Assembly: GCF_001888165.1 (NCBI RefSeq)
Contig: NZ_CP015455.1
Coordinates: 2,350,001-2,414,000, forward strand
DNA: 64,000 bases
DNA from: Syntrophotalea acetylenica
GTDB lineage: Bacteria; Desulfobacterota; Desulfuromonadia; Desulfuromonadales; Syntrophotaleaceae
Reading direction: 5' to 3'
Part shown: positions 1 through 9,138 of the stretch, piece by piece
Layout of the letters: each line of letters starts with the position of its first letter
Numbering within the stretch: the first letter of the stretch is position 1
Translations under genes and position numbers: made by a program
Notes under the pieces: generated by a model
The model's input: only the letters and a program-made list of their open reading frames with translations
The model's database searches: none
What the model was told of the DNA's origin: nothing

Positions 1-2344
1 CAACTTCAACCTCTGCAAGAAACATTGCATAGTTGTGTTCGGGGGTTGGGTCACCGGCTCCGGTATTGGGATCAAGATCAATTGTAATATCTGTTGTGTC
101 AAACACACCGAGATATTTTGTCGGTATGTCTTCAGCAACCATTTCATCGTAGGTGCGGAAGGTGCCATCCGGTTTACGCATTGCCTCGAGCAGCTGTTTT
201 GCAGCATCCTTTGTTGCATTTCCAGCCATATAATGTGAACGGTTTGCGCCTGCAGGCCCTGTTATAGGACAAGTTTTGGTATCACACCTGATTATTTTGA
301 TTTGAGTATAATTGAGGTTGAGCTCTCTCAAGGCTTCATGCGTATGAACCAATGTGCCTACGTCAGCTCCCTGCCCCTGGTCTTCCCATCCGTTCCAGTG
401 AGTAATTGTTCCGTCTGGATTGAGTTCAAGGGCAACCTCTGCATGGTCATTGGGGTTCCCGGTAATGTTGTATCCGCCAATAGCGATACCGACACCACGT
501 TTCTTCTCGGGAGAGTCTTCCTTCTTGGCCCTGGCTACCGCCTCATTATAATAAAGACGCATTTTTTTCATGATTGCTTCATATGCGTACTCTTTATAAG
601 GATAGCTGTTGATATTCAGGTCTCCGGGTCTTGCGATATTGATCCACCTGAATTCGAAAGGATCAATCCCGGCTTTTTCTGCCAACATATCAACCATTGA
701 TTCGGACATGGTCATTGCCTGAGAGTTGCCGAATGATCGGTAAGCCGTACCGTATGTCTGATTTGAAGCACCGCAGCGGGCAATAGCTCTGGCATTCGGT
801 ATGTTATAGCCGTATCCTGCAAAACGGATAGCTTTGGAGGTAAGAACATCGCCCAGTTCTGAATAGGCACCGTGATCATATGCAAAATCAAACTCAAAAC
901 CGGTGATTTTCCCATCCTTATTACATCCGAGCCGTGCATTTGAATATGAAGCTGCACGCTTGCCGGTATATGCATTGTGCTCAGCATAGCTCATGGTCAA
1001 CGTTACAGGTTTTCCGTCGAGCGCCAAAGTACAAGCAGCTGCGAGAGCTGTGCTGGCAGGTGAAAGAGCATAGCCGAAGCTTGCTCCAACCGGGTTTTCA
1101 ATTACCCTTAAATTCCCTTCTGGGATCCCAAGTCCGGGACAAAGCATGATAAGTGCAAGAACCTGCGCAAGGTTTTTGTTGTGAACGGTAACCATTCCAT
1201 CCTCATCTATATAAGCCTGGGTAACCTCAGGCTCAATGACGAGATGCGGTTGGCTTGTAGTCTGAAAGCTTCCTTCTACAACATAATCGGATTTATCAAG
1301 TACCTCACGGGTGTCTTCACCTTTGAGTAGAGGCATTGTCAGATACATATTCGGAACTCCCGGGTGTATTTCGGCTGCTCCCGGTGCAACTGCTTCCAGA
1401 TAGCTCATGTAAACAGGCAACTCTTCAAGATCAAGTTTGACCCTTTTAGCTGCAGAACGTGCCTGATCTTCGGTTTCTGCCGCTACAACAGCAACAACAT
1501 CACCATATCGAAATACTTTTTCGTCAGCAATGATGGGACGGTCAATCCCATTAAATTTTGCACGCGGATGACCCAATGGGAACATAATTCTGTTGGTTCC
1601 CTTTATGTCTTTGGCGGTGATTACTTTAACAACGCCAGGCATTTTTTCCGCCTCTGAAGTGTCGATCCCCTTTATGTTGGCATGATTCACCCCAGGCTGC
1701 ACGATTGCCAAATGAAGTGTTCCGGGAGGCATTTTAAGCGCAACATCATCACCATAGTCGCAAGTACCTGTAACCTTGGCAAGCGCGGCGGGACGCGGTA
1801 CATTCGTTCCATAAATACGCCCGTCCTCAGGTACTTTGTACGTGATATCGTTCATTGTTTTTTCACCGCGCATAACTTTAGCGGCTTCCATTACGGCATC
1901 TACGAGCTGCTTGTATCCTGTGCAACGGCATGCATTCCTGTTTTTTGTGAACCAATCACGTACTTTTTCCCTGGTCGGGTTCAGGTTCTCTTGCAAAAGC
2001 GCATAAGAGGATACAATAAACCCAGGCGTGCAGAAGCCGCATTGCACCCCACCGTATGTGATCCAAGCCTGCTGCAAAGGATGCAGATTGGTAGGAGTCC
2101 CAATCCCTTCAATTGTGATAATTTTACTGTAGTCGGGAACGTTTTTGATCTTTTTTACACAGGAGCGCACTACCTTGCCGTCGAGTATCACGCTGCAAGA
2201 TCCGCATTGTCCTGTTCCGCAGCCAACTTTAGTGCCTGTGAGGCCTGCCCTTCTGATTACGTCCGCGAGTGAATCCTTCTCCGGATCACAAACCAGCATC
2301 CTGTCTGCTCCGTTCAAGTTGAGCCATATTTTTCTTAAAGCCAT
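1..2344 (-). CDS. mop: Mop-type molybdenum aldehyde oxidoreductase (partial, C-terminus outside window)
   Basis: Xanthine oxidase family enzyme that oxidises aldehydes to acids using a molybdopterin cofactor and two [2Fe-2S] clusters. I translated 781 continuous codons; the gene runs off the left edge. The N-terminal ferredoxin-like cluster ligands are C42, C47, C50 and C62, and the second cluster is given by QCGFC (C102, C105) and CRC (C139, C141), with the spacing of Desulfovibrio gigas Mop (907 aa). The molybdenum domain carries PVGASFGYALSP and AYRSFGNSQ, matching Mop substrate and cofactor loops. The catalytic Glu near residue 869 would lie outside the window. ATG at 2344 is preferred over the in-frame ATG at 2350 because a GAGAAAGG-type Shine-Dalgarno sequence then has proper spacing. 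It stands alone with a repeat-rich gap upstream. Confidence 0.93.
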   Translation of the reverse strand, partial: MALRKIWLNLNGADRMLVCDPEKDSLADVIRRAGLTGTKVGCGTGQCGSCSVILDGKVVRSCVKKIKNVPDYSKIITIEGIGTPTNLHPLQQAWITYGGVQCGFCTPGFIVSSYALLQENLNPTREKVRDWFTKNRNACRCTGYKQLVDAVMEAAKVMRGEKTMNDITYKVPEDGRIYGTNVPRPAALAKVTGTCDYGDDVALKMPPGTLHLAIVQPGVNHANIKGIDTSEAEKMPGVVKVITAKDIKGTNRIMFPLGHPRAKFNGIDRPIIADEKVFRYGDVVAVVAAETEDQARSAAKRVKLDLEELPVYMSYLEAVAPGAAEIHPGVPNMYLTMPLLKGEDTREVLDKSDYVVEGSFQTTSQPHLVIEPEVTQAYIDEDGMVTVHNKNLAQVLALIMLCPGLGIPEGNLRVIENPVGASFGYALSPASTALAAACTLALDGKPVTLTMSYAEHNAYTGKRAASYSNARLGCNKDGKITGFEFDFAYDHGAYSELGDVLTSKAIRFAGYGYNIPNARAIARCGASNQTYGTAYRSFGNSQAMTMSESMVDMLAEKAGIDPFEFRWINIARPGDLNINSYPYKEYAYEAIMKKMRLYYNEAVARAKKEDSPEKKRGVGIAIGGYNITGNPNDHAEVALELNPDGTITHWNGWEDQGQGADVGTLVHTHEALRELNLNYTQIKIIRCDTKTCPITGPAGANRSHYMAGNATKDAAKQLLEAMRKPDGTFRTYDEMVAEDIPTKYLGVFDTTDITIDLDPNTGAGDPTPEHNYAMFLAEVEV

Positions 2345-2414
2345 ACCCATCCACCTTTCTCTTTTAATGTCCTACGGTTGACATTGTCCCGGCTTTACGG
2401 ACACCGGGTGTAAA

Positions 2415-2513
2415 CTACACGTTTGAAGTGGGATGTTTCCCAATCGGTAGATTTTTGTAGCCGACAGTTGAGTGAAGACGCCGCCGGTTATAGCTGAGAA
2501 GCAGTACCGCTGA
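2415..2513 (-). pseudogene. IS3-family transposase C-terminal relic
   Basis: The minus-strand frame reads YNRRRLHSTVGYKNLP near its end. This matches the conserved end of the IS3-family integrase core (YNxxRxHSxxGYxSP). Only about 30 residues are recognisable, and no upstream DDE region or terminal inverted repeats are visible, so this is a remnant. Confidence 0.7.
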
Positions 2514-2580
2514 TCCAACTATTCGAAGCCAACTATTTTGTATTAAGGGCCAACAGTACCAGAGGGTTTCGCTCCCTCGC
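2501..2580. repeat. Diverged intergenic repeat, copy 1
   Basis: It shares an ordered set of words with 3265-3340: GTACyGCyGATCCAACT, then CCAAC..TTTTG.ATTAAGGG, then CAACAGTAC or CGACAGTAC followed by an AGAG..TTTC stretch. The two copies are collinear over about 75 bp. A short end copy occurs at 4869-4893. Confidence 0.6.
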
Positions 2581-3264
2581 TGTTTAAGCTTTGGCACCTT
2601 TTCGTAGCTGATCCTATGGCCAAGTTCCACGGGTGGTTATTTGCAACGGTCTTTTATCCCTTTGTGCAAATAACAAAAAAACCCACACCAAAATCCAGTA
2701 AATACCGGAATCAATGCGGGTTTCGCCAAGTCTGCCGAAGCAGAGGTCGAAGTAAGCGCGTAACTATTTAATTGTGGTATTGAGCTGCGGTTCAGCTACC
2801 TGCTTTGCTTTACCTTTTCGATATAATCGACGCCACCATCTTTCAAGGAAACAACCAATTTTCCGGAGACATCGTTTGTAAACCGCTCAATGTTTGCCAA
2901 GAATTTTTCTCAGTCGTATGTCCGACAGCACTGGAAAACCGTCCTCGCCAGATATAGTGCCGTTTCAAGTACCTTATCCTCCAGCGCCCTCGATTCAGCT
3001 GTTTGAAACCGAATGTTTTGAACCTGAATCCGTGGGGCGGCGGCGGATAAAGAGTGTAAGCGCTTGGCCTGGATAAGGTTTTCAAAAATCTGAGGTGCCC
3101 CCATAGGTTCACCGGCGATTTTGGGAAGCCTTAGGCGGGTCAATGGCTTGCGCTATTTACCGTCCAGGTCTCACGGATTCAGGCTGAAGCAAGGTTCGGC
3201 AGCACTGGGACACTCTCCATCCCCGGAATTAATGGAGTGGCCAAGGAGGACCCACCATTTCCCC

Positions 3265-3340
3265 CGGTACTGCCGATCCAACTGTTTAATCCAACGTTTT
3301 GAATTAAGGGTCGACAGTACTTCAGAGTTTCCCACCTCTG
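3265..3340. repeat. Diverged intergenic repeat, copy 2
   Basis: Second long copy of the repeat at 2501-2580, in the same orientation, with scattered substitutions and small gaps. Its origin (old insertion-sequence ends or a REP-like family) cannot be decided from this window. Confidence 0.55.
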
Positions 3341-3840
3341 GTGTAGCGGATTGCTCGGCGGATTCGCCGTTACCCCTCCAGCATTGCTGGCCCAACTAAT
3401 TTCAAAATTTTGGACAAACGAAGACCGTCAACAAAGCTTATGAACGTTTTATTCAACTTCCTGCAGTACTATTTTATTGATAAGTTCTACTACACAGCGA
3501 ACTTTCAAAATAACTGCAAGCTCCTCATCGTCTCTATGTGCAAATAGAAAGCAAGGAAAATGCCAATTGTAGAACTGCTGTTCATGTAAAAAATATATTT
3601 TAACTAGACAAAAAAAGAGAAGAGAACCTGTTGTAATATTGAGGATTTTTTTGGGGGTGTGGCGATGATAACAATTTATGGCCGTAATCTTTAAGGTTGT
3701 TTTGCTCCCGCGTGGTGTTAATATTTTTTACAACTGAACAGATGTGAGATTTCTTTACGTGAAGCATTTTTTGACATACGAACCAGATTGAACTGCACTG
3801 CGAAACACACCAAAGTTGAAACCACTGTTTCGTTTAGGCT

Positions 3841-3952
3841 GACTCGAGAAGGGTAACCACCGCTTCCAGGACAGGGAGGAGGCTCCGCGCACCGCCTGAA
3901 AAAGCCGGAGTCCGGCCGCTATCACCCGATGCGCCTCGTTCGAAGCGATCTG
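3841..3952. other. GC-rich multi-hairpin segment, possible structured RNA
   Basis: An abrupt GC-rich island in A/T-rich DNA with nested pairing: an outer GGGT/ACCC pair, an internal GGAG/CTCC hairpin, a perfect GCCGG-AGT-CCGGC hairpin and a CGCcTCG/CGAaGCG hairpin at the end. It lies between Mo- and W-enzyme genes. The words GAGGCTCC and CACCGCCTGA are loosely reminiscent of Moco-family riboswitches, which is a weak memory-based suggestion. No cofactor gene follows directly on either strand. Confidence 0.25.
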
Positions 3953-3958
3953 AAGCTA

Positions 3959-4005
3959 AATAATAAGACCTCATCCGCTGGTTAAATGGATGAGGTCTTA
4001 TTATT
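3959..4005 (-). terminator. Rho-independent terminator (perfect 18-bp stem)
   Basis: The arms 3959-3976 and 3988-4005 are perfect reverse complements around an 11-nt loop and end in an A/T-rich run. It lies just after the last gene of the leftward set (stop at 4059) and could act in both directions. Confidence 0.85.
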
Positions 4006-4058
4006 GAAGATTGAAATTTTTCTAGGTCGCTTTGCAGGAATCTGGCTGTCGAACTTTT

Positions 4059-4775
4059 TCAGACAGCCGCGGCTGTTGTCATCTTTTTTGGCTTGCTCAT
4101 CCCCGCTACAGCTAAAATAAGACCCAGAACGATTCCTAAAAGAGCGGCAAAAAGAATCTGAAAGTTAGGTGGAAGTAAAAAAGTAATGGTATGCGCCGGA
4201 ATCCAGAACAGAGGCAGAGTCTTCTTAAAAACGAACCCCCACATGACCGACCAGTCGATTTTCTTCAAAATTCTCGCAAAATCGATCTTGGAGAAATATC
4301 CACCCAACGTACCCCCTGTTTCCTCGATATGGATATCGGAAACTTTATGAAGGGTCATAAACAATGGTGCGAACATGAGGTTCATGCAGACGCTGATAGA
4401 GAAGGCGACCAAAACTTTCGCAGCAGTCAAGTTTCCTGCGAGGGGGTTTTCACCTAATTTATAAAAATAGTGATCAACCAGCATAGGAGAACCCGTTGCA
4501 AAAATCACAAATGCAATTTTGATCAGCACACCAGTAAAGCCCCAGAAAATTGCCCTAGGGAGAAGTCCGAAACCTTCCTTGGTATAAATTCCTTGTGAAA
4601 TTCGAAGCCCGATTACTTCACCCAGAGTTGCTAAAATAGAGAACTTTGCAAAACTCATAAGCAGAGCGTGCTGAGTTGTTGCTGTGTTGTAATAATACTG
4701 AGCGGTTTCCGATAGGAAAAAGGGGCTGAAAAAGGCTACTAGAATTACCAGAAACCAAAAGTCATTCTTTTTCAT
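4059..4775 (-). CDS. Integral membrane protein, possibly Mpv17-like
   Basis: A 238-aa hydrophobic protein with an N-terminal membrane segment and about five or six predicted spans. The C-terminal part has a tryptophan-proline motif (FWIPAHTITFLLPP) followed by a hydrophobic stretch, resembling the Mpv17/PMP22 signature. That assignment is tentative and comes from motif shape only. It is the last gene of the leftward aldehyde-metabolism set, followed by a strong terminator. About 110 bp separate it from the outer-membrane protein upstream, so co-transcription is likely but unproven. Its substrate or role cannot be inferred. Confidence 0.7.
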   Translation of the reverse strand: MKKNDFWFLVILVAFFSPFFLSETAQYYYNTATTQHALLMSFAKFSILATLGEVIGLRISQGIYTKEGFGLLPRAIFWGFTGVLIKIAFVIFATGSPMLVDHYFYKLGENPLAGNLTAAKVLVAFSISVCMNLMFAPLFMTLHKVSDIHIEETGGTLGGYFSKIDFARILKKIDWSVMWGFVFKKTLPLFWIPAHTITFLLPPNFQILFAALLGIVLGLILAVAGMSKPKKMTTAAAV

Positions 4776-4887
4776 AAAATATCCTTACTACAATTCGTAG
4801 ATTACCATTTAAGAGCCGGCAATATTTGAGATTTGCTCAATTGCTTGAAAGAAGACCCTTTAACTCCTATACTGCCGGCCCAACTGT

Positions 4888-5823
4888 TTAAAAAGCCCTG
4901 GTGATATTCAAACTGGTCATTATCCCTTCGGTACGGTCCACGGCTCCAAATTCGATGTTTGTCCGCATTTCGATCAAGGTTTTCCACTTGGGAATGGCAA
5001 ACCTAATTTCCGGACCAACGGCAAACACTCGGTCATGCACTTTATCCCATGTTACATCCTTGCCCCGGTCGTCCGTGATCTGGAACTGGGCATATCCCAC
5101 CACGCCGAGTTCAAAGCCCCGGAGCAGACCGATTCCCATCGAAGGAGGTAGAGCCTTTCCTATCCCCCACTCAAAGTGGAAGTCGTCACCGTACGTAACA
5201 TCGTGGCCACGCTGCTTGAAGTGCGTTTCATAACGACCAAGCCAGGACAGGCTCCATGTTTTTTCCTTGTCGGGGTAATAGGTGCCGCCAAGGTCGAACT
5301 GTGCTGTCCAGTAGCCTTTCCCCGCCCCCGCAGGATGGTCGGGATCATAGTGACCGACAGGCACCCAGGCCATCGCGCCGAATACCGCGTCCCACTGTTT
5401 TCCATGCCAGGCAATGGCAATAGGCTCAACAACACAGTCACCGAGGGAGACTCGTTCATCTGAAATGGAGAAAGAATCAAAATCAAGATCAAAATCCGTG
5501 TAGACAACTGGGATGACCACGTTGGGAAGCCAATCCCCGCCGAGAAGCTTGATATTAGTTACCCAGATTGGCCTGTGAACCTGAGCGAAGACAAATAGGT
5601 CCAGATCCCCAGACGAGTCCTTATGGCCATCTTTCAACGTGTCGACATGATAGAAGAAATTGTATAAGCGATAGTAAAAACCGGGAGGGCCAACCGTAGC
5701 CACCTTGATACCTTCACCGCCGTTGGTGAAATGATTGCCGGCGCCTCCACCGGCCACGGCCGTTCCTGTCCAGAAAAGCAGGCAAACCAGCAAAAGAAAA
5801 AAAATTTGTATTTTCAACTTCAT
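4888..5823 (-). CDS. Outer-membrane protein, phenol-degradation MetA-like family
   Basis: A 311-aa protein with a clear signal peptide (MKLKIQ, hydrophobic core, AVA cleavage-type end), then alternating aromatic and polar beta-strand-like segments and a C-terminal Phe, as usual for outer-membrane barrels. Overall pattern and length match the MetA-pathway phenol degradation-like family (Pfam Phenol_MetA_deg), often found beside catabolic operons and presumed to pass hydrophobic substrates. A strong AAGGGGGTGTT ribosome-binding site precedes the ATG. It lies 79 bp downstream of an MFS carrier gene, so the pair may give outer- and inner-membrane routes for the same substrate. Confidence 0.85.
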   Translation of the reverse strand: MKLKIQIFFLLLVCLLFWTGTAVAGGGAGNHFTNGGEGIKVATVGPPGFYYRLYNFFYHVDTLKDGHKDSSGDLDLFVFAQVHRPIWVTNIKLLGGDWLPNVVIPVVYTDFDLDFDSFSISDERVSLGDCVVEPIAIAWHGKQWDAVFGAMAWVPVGHYDPDHPAGAGKGYWTAQFDLGGTYYPDKEKTWSLSWLGRYETHFKQRGHDVTYGDDFHFEWGIGKALPPSMGIGLLRGFELGVVGYAQFQITDDRGKDVTWDKVHDRVFAVGPEIRFAIPKWKTLIEMRTNIEFGAVDRTEGIMTSLNITRAF

Positions 5824-5902
5824 AACACCCCCTTGTGTAATGCCTAGAACTTGTTCAAATCATGAGTGAATAATTTTTGGGTTACTAAACATTCCATTTC
5901 TC

Positions 5903-7177
5903 TCAAGAAGCTTCGGCGGCACACCGTTCATCTGAGACTGAAGTTTTTTTCTCTCGTATTAAAAGAATTATCGCCATCCCAAAAACCGAAACAATTGTAA
6001 TCATGGCAAGAGCCCAATAGAAACTGCCTGTCGTTGCGATTGCTTTACCACCCAGATAAAGACCCAAGGCACCGCCAAATGTGCCGACGCCATAACAAAA
6101 ACCAACCATTCGGCCGAGAATACTCGGTGGGTAATTCATGCTGATAAAGGCACTAAGGGAGGCGTTCATAAACGGAATCCCCCACCCAGCGATCATAAGA
6201 CACAACACCAAATACCCCATTTGGCTGAAAACGGGTTCCAGCAGAATCAAATAAGCGAACCCCCCTGAAATCAAAAAGCCAAAGAGTACTGCGGGCTTGG
6301 GGTTTCCACGAGCAATTTTATCGAAAAACAATCCGCCGACAAACGGAGCAAAGATTCCGACTGCAGTCAGTGCCAACGAAATATTACCTGCCGTTACCGG
6401 GGGCAATCCAACCCCCATGGACGCCGGCGATGCCAGATAAGGAGGAACCAAGTTGTATAAGACGTACAACCCCCAGGCATTGCAAACAATCACCAAGGTA
6501 ATTAGCCAAGTTTTTGGCAACGCGAGGGCCTTGATGAAAGAAACCTGAACGCCCGAAGCCATAACATCCCCAAGCGACTTAAGCACTGCGGGAGAGGGCT
6601 GCCTGCGGGTAAAGACCAAGGCAAGCACTATTGCTATCCACCCCGGGATCGACATAAACGCAACCATCTTTTGCCAACTCCCCAAAAGGGTAAGTAAGGC
6701 GGGAGAACAGACCACACCAACAGTGGAACCAAGCGAGAGGGAACCAAAAAGAATCCCTGCAGCCAGCCCCTGTTCTTTGGGGGGAAACCACAGAGCCATA
6801 ATCGGTCCTATTGTCGCAAATACAAAACCGACCGAGGCCCCTTGTACCAATCGACACAAAAAGACTGTTCCGTAGTTGCTTCCGATAATTGGCATCAAAA
6901 CCGCGGGGACTGAGGTGCAAAGCAATCCAAGTACAAGTGCGGCGGTAATCCCGCACTTATCACAAACGACGCCCCCGAAAGTCAGCACACACGCCACCGC
7001 CAGAACGAAACCCATCATAAGGTTGGTGGCTGAACCAACATCAATCTGCAAATTTGAGGCGATGTCACCGAGAACCGGGGCAAAAACAATCATGTTGATA
7101 TAAAGAGACAAAATGGCCACACTTCCAGCAAGCAACACCAACCATCGATAGTTTGAGTACACATTCTTATCTTCCAT
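5903..7177 (-). CDS. Major facilitator superfamily transporter
   Basis: A 424-aa, 12-span MFS carrier. The first-half loop after span 2 reads FGGVVCDKCGITAALVLG, a variant of the MFS motif A region, and the protein ends in a basic cytoplasmic tail. The pattern resembles organic-acid and oxalate/formate-type carriers, but the substrate is not determined. The ATG at 7177 is chosen over an in-frame GTG at 7183 because AGGAG lies 8 nt before it. A G8/C7 hairpin (7200-7217) sits just upstream. It lies between AOR and the MetA-like porin, so it could move the acid product or an aromatic or branched substrate across the inner membrane. Confidence 0.88.
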   Translation of the reverse strand: MEDKNVYSNYRWLVLLAGSVAILSLYINMIVFAPVLGDIASNLQIDVGSATNLMMGFVLAVACVLTFGGVVCDKCGITAALVLGLLCTSVPAVLMPIIGSNYGTVFLCRLVQGASVGFVFATIGPIMALWFPPKEQGLAAGILFGSLSLGSTVGVVCSPALLTLLGSWQKMVAFMSIPGWIAIVLALVFTRRQPSPAVLKSLGDVMASGVQVSFIKALALPKTWLITLVIVCNAWGLYVLYNLVPPYLASPASMGVGLPPVTAGNISLALTAVGIFAPFVGGLFFDKIARGNPKPAVLFGFLISGGFAYLILLEPVFSQMGYLVLCLMIAGWGIPFMNASLSAFISMNYPPSILGRMVGFCYGVGTFGGALGLYLGGKAIATTGSFYWALAMITIVSVFGMAIILLIREKKTSVSDERCAAEAS

Positions 7178-7199
7178 GCACACAACTCCTGTTCAGCAA

Positions 7200-7217
7200 G
7201 GGGGGGGAAGCCCCCCC
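7200..7217. other. G8-AAG-C7 hairpin upstream of the MFS gene
   Basis: Eight G, three bases, then seven C give a very stable stem between aor and the MFS gene, a few bases before the ribosome-binding site. It has no T tract, so it is more likely an mRNA processing or stability structure or a weak attenuator than a terminator. Such tracts are also prone to slippage and sequencing error. Confidence 0.5.
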
Positions 7218-7292
7218 TCCGGTTAGAAATGCCATTGTCCCGAAATTAATCAGCAAGAGACTTCTGCCAATTAAGGTGAGCATAAAACAACT

Positions 7293-8995
7293 CTAGAAAG
7301 GCAGTGCCGCATCGAGTTCTTCATTGGGAACGTCGAAAACATTTCCAGACTCAGGCAAAGCTTCCTCAGAGAAGAAAGCGGGGAGTCGGTCATCTTTTTC
7401 CGTGAAACCTGCCAATCGATTGAAGTTTTTCTCCAGAGAAAGGCACTGGACTCCTAAGCCCATCAGTTTTTCGATATCCCAATCGCCACCGTATTTAGCT
7501 CCTACCATCTCGGCAAGCAGTTGAATGTTTTCCGGGTTCTCAAAAGCGAAGCTGGCAAAGATACACATGCCCAAGGAATCCATCAATGCCATGGCAACTT
7601 GCGCATTCCGGGAAAGCTCGACCTTGCCTTCTTTGTCAGCGGGATCGCCAGGCATACCGATAACATTTCCGCATGTATGATCGCCTCCCATAGGCGAGGT
7701 GGCATAAGTCACGCCGGTACCCTTAAGACCCCGAGGATCATAGGCCGCAAGGGCCTGACCTTTAGCAGTGGGGATTCGCTTTACGCCAAAATGCTTGCCG
7801 GCAGTTTCAGTGCCATTACCAAGAATTCGGCCGCGTTCCGTACCATCAATCATTTCCTGAACGAGCTGAATGGCAGCCTCTCCGTCGCCCCAAGGAATTT
7901 CTCCGGCCTCCATGGCCACACCGATGGTACACCCTGCATCCATGGTATCAATTCCGAGGTCATCACACATCCGATCGATCCGTGCAATGGCGTCAATGTC
8001 TTTAATTTCGCAATTGGCCCCAACCAAACCTATGGTTTCGTATTCAAAGCCGGAAGTCAGATAGTTGCCGTCAGCATCGTTATAAATCTGTGAACACTTG
8101 ATGATGCAACCAGGGTGACAGGCATGTACCATTACTCCATTACGATCTCCCTGCAATTCGGCAATGTGTTCACCACTGATGGCCTCGGCATGCTCAAAGG
8201 TACCCTTGCTGAAATTTTTGGTGGTAAGAATCCCCATGCCATTGGTTACATTGACCAAAACAGCCGTACCCAGCGCGCGCAAGCCGCCGACAACGTGATT
8301 GCCAAGAAGCGCCTTAGAATAAGTTTTATTTCTTACCGCAAAGGCTGTCTTATCAAGCATCTCACCCCGGTAATTCCCTTTTTCTTTAATGACAAAGGCC
8401 TTGATTTTTTTGGAGCCCATAACTGCACCAAGCCCTCCGCGTGCCGCTGCTCTGGCGGGTTTCCCATCGGGATCTGTAATTTGAACCGTCGAATTGCGGT
8501 AGCCACGCTCACCCGCGCAACCGATCGATGCGATACTTATTTTGGCGCCAAACTCCTGCTGAAGACAGGCAACCAGCTCGTAATTATTCATGCCAAGATA
8601 CTTTTCAGCAGGCAGGAATTCGACAGAATCTTCTCCGAGCACGACAATGTGCCAATCGTCATCAGCAGGCTGGTCTTCGATGATGAAAGCCTTCAGGCCC
8701 AGGCTAAAAAGGTATTGGGCAAAAGTACCCCCGGCATTGGCCTCCTTGATGGTGCCGGTCAGGGGGCTTTTGCCACCAACGGAAAGTCGACCCGAGCAAG
8801 GCGCAGGCGTATCTGCCAGAAGGCCAACGCAAAATATAAGTTTGTTTTCCTTCCCCAAGGCATCACATTTGGGGTCAACCTCATCATTAAGAATTTTGGC
8901 GATGAGTGCTCGCCCACCAAACAGCTCCATCCCTTGGGGGGGGCGCTAAAAACGGCTGACTTGTCGGCCATGTTGATGCGCAGAAACTTCTTCAT
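7293..8995 (-). CDS. aor: Tungsten-type aldehyde:ferredoxin oxidoreductase, frame broken in a C8 tract
   Basis: Oxidises aldehydes to carboxylic acids with ferredoxin, using a tungstopterin and one [4Fe-4S] cluster. The N-terminus (MKKFLRINMADKSAVF, ATG at 8995, GAGGAG site 8 nt upstream) and the body (from MELFGGRALIAKIL near 8930) are in different frames. One extra base in the run of eight C (8936-8943) joins them into about 567 aa, near the family length. Cluster ligands are seen as CHPGCIIKC and the distal cysteine in LGMCIFA. Pterin-loop motifs include DPRGLKGTGVTYATS and GGDHTCGN. The ATG at 8930 alone lacks a spaced Shine-Dalgarno. It lies between the alcohol dehydrogenase and the MFS gene. 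The break may be a sequencing error, phase variation or inactivation. Confidence 0.88.
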
Positions 8996-9093
8996 TTATC
9001 TACTCCTCTGAAACTCGGACAACGAGTCAAAGCATGATTGGTATGCTAGAAATTTTATTACTGCTTAATACGAATTCTTTTTGATCTAATTAA

Positions 9094-9127
9094 GCGGAGG
9101 CGGGCCCTTCACCATGCCTACCTCCGC
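9094..9127 (-). terminator. Hairpin terminator between adh and aor
   Basis: GCGGAGG pairs with CCTCCGC across about 20 nt, with a weaker inner GGC/GCC pairing, and on the minus strand it is followed by TTAATTAG. It lies just after the alcohol dehydrogenase stop, so it may reduce read-through into aor and set their ratio. Confidence 0.55.
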
Positions 9128-9138
9128 AAATCATTTGC

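Larger units (their letters stand above)
2345..4058. other. Gene-poor intergenic stretch with decayed elements
   Basis: No intact gene is convincing in these 1.7 kb. It holds an IS3 transposase relic, at least two long copies of a diverged repeat with shorter echoes near 2985-3030 and 3376-3412, an A/T-rich segment (3420-3760) in which I see nothing, a GC-rich foldable segment (3841-3952) and a perfect 18-bp terminator hairpin. On the minus strand near 2806-2910 an open frame ending in YIEKVKQSR and a stop resembles a protein C-terminus, but I do not recognise it and it has no start. Confidence 0.6.

Noticed and set aside
3936-3952. tRNA T-arm-like GTTCGAA
   Set aside because: No acceptor stem, anticodon arm or CCA end can be built around it.
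8115-9011. 298-codon open frame on the plus strand
   Set aside because: Antisense to aor; composition has no protein-family features.
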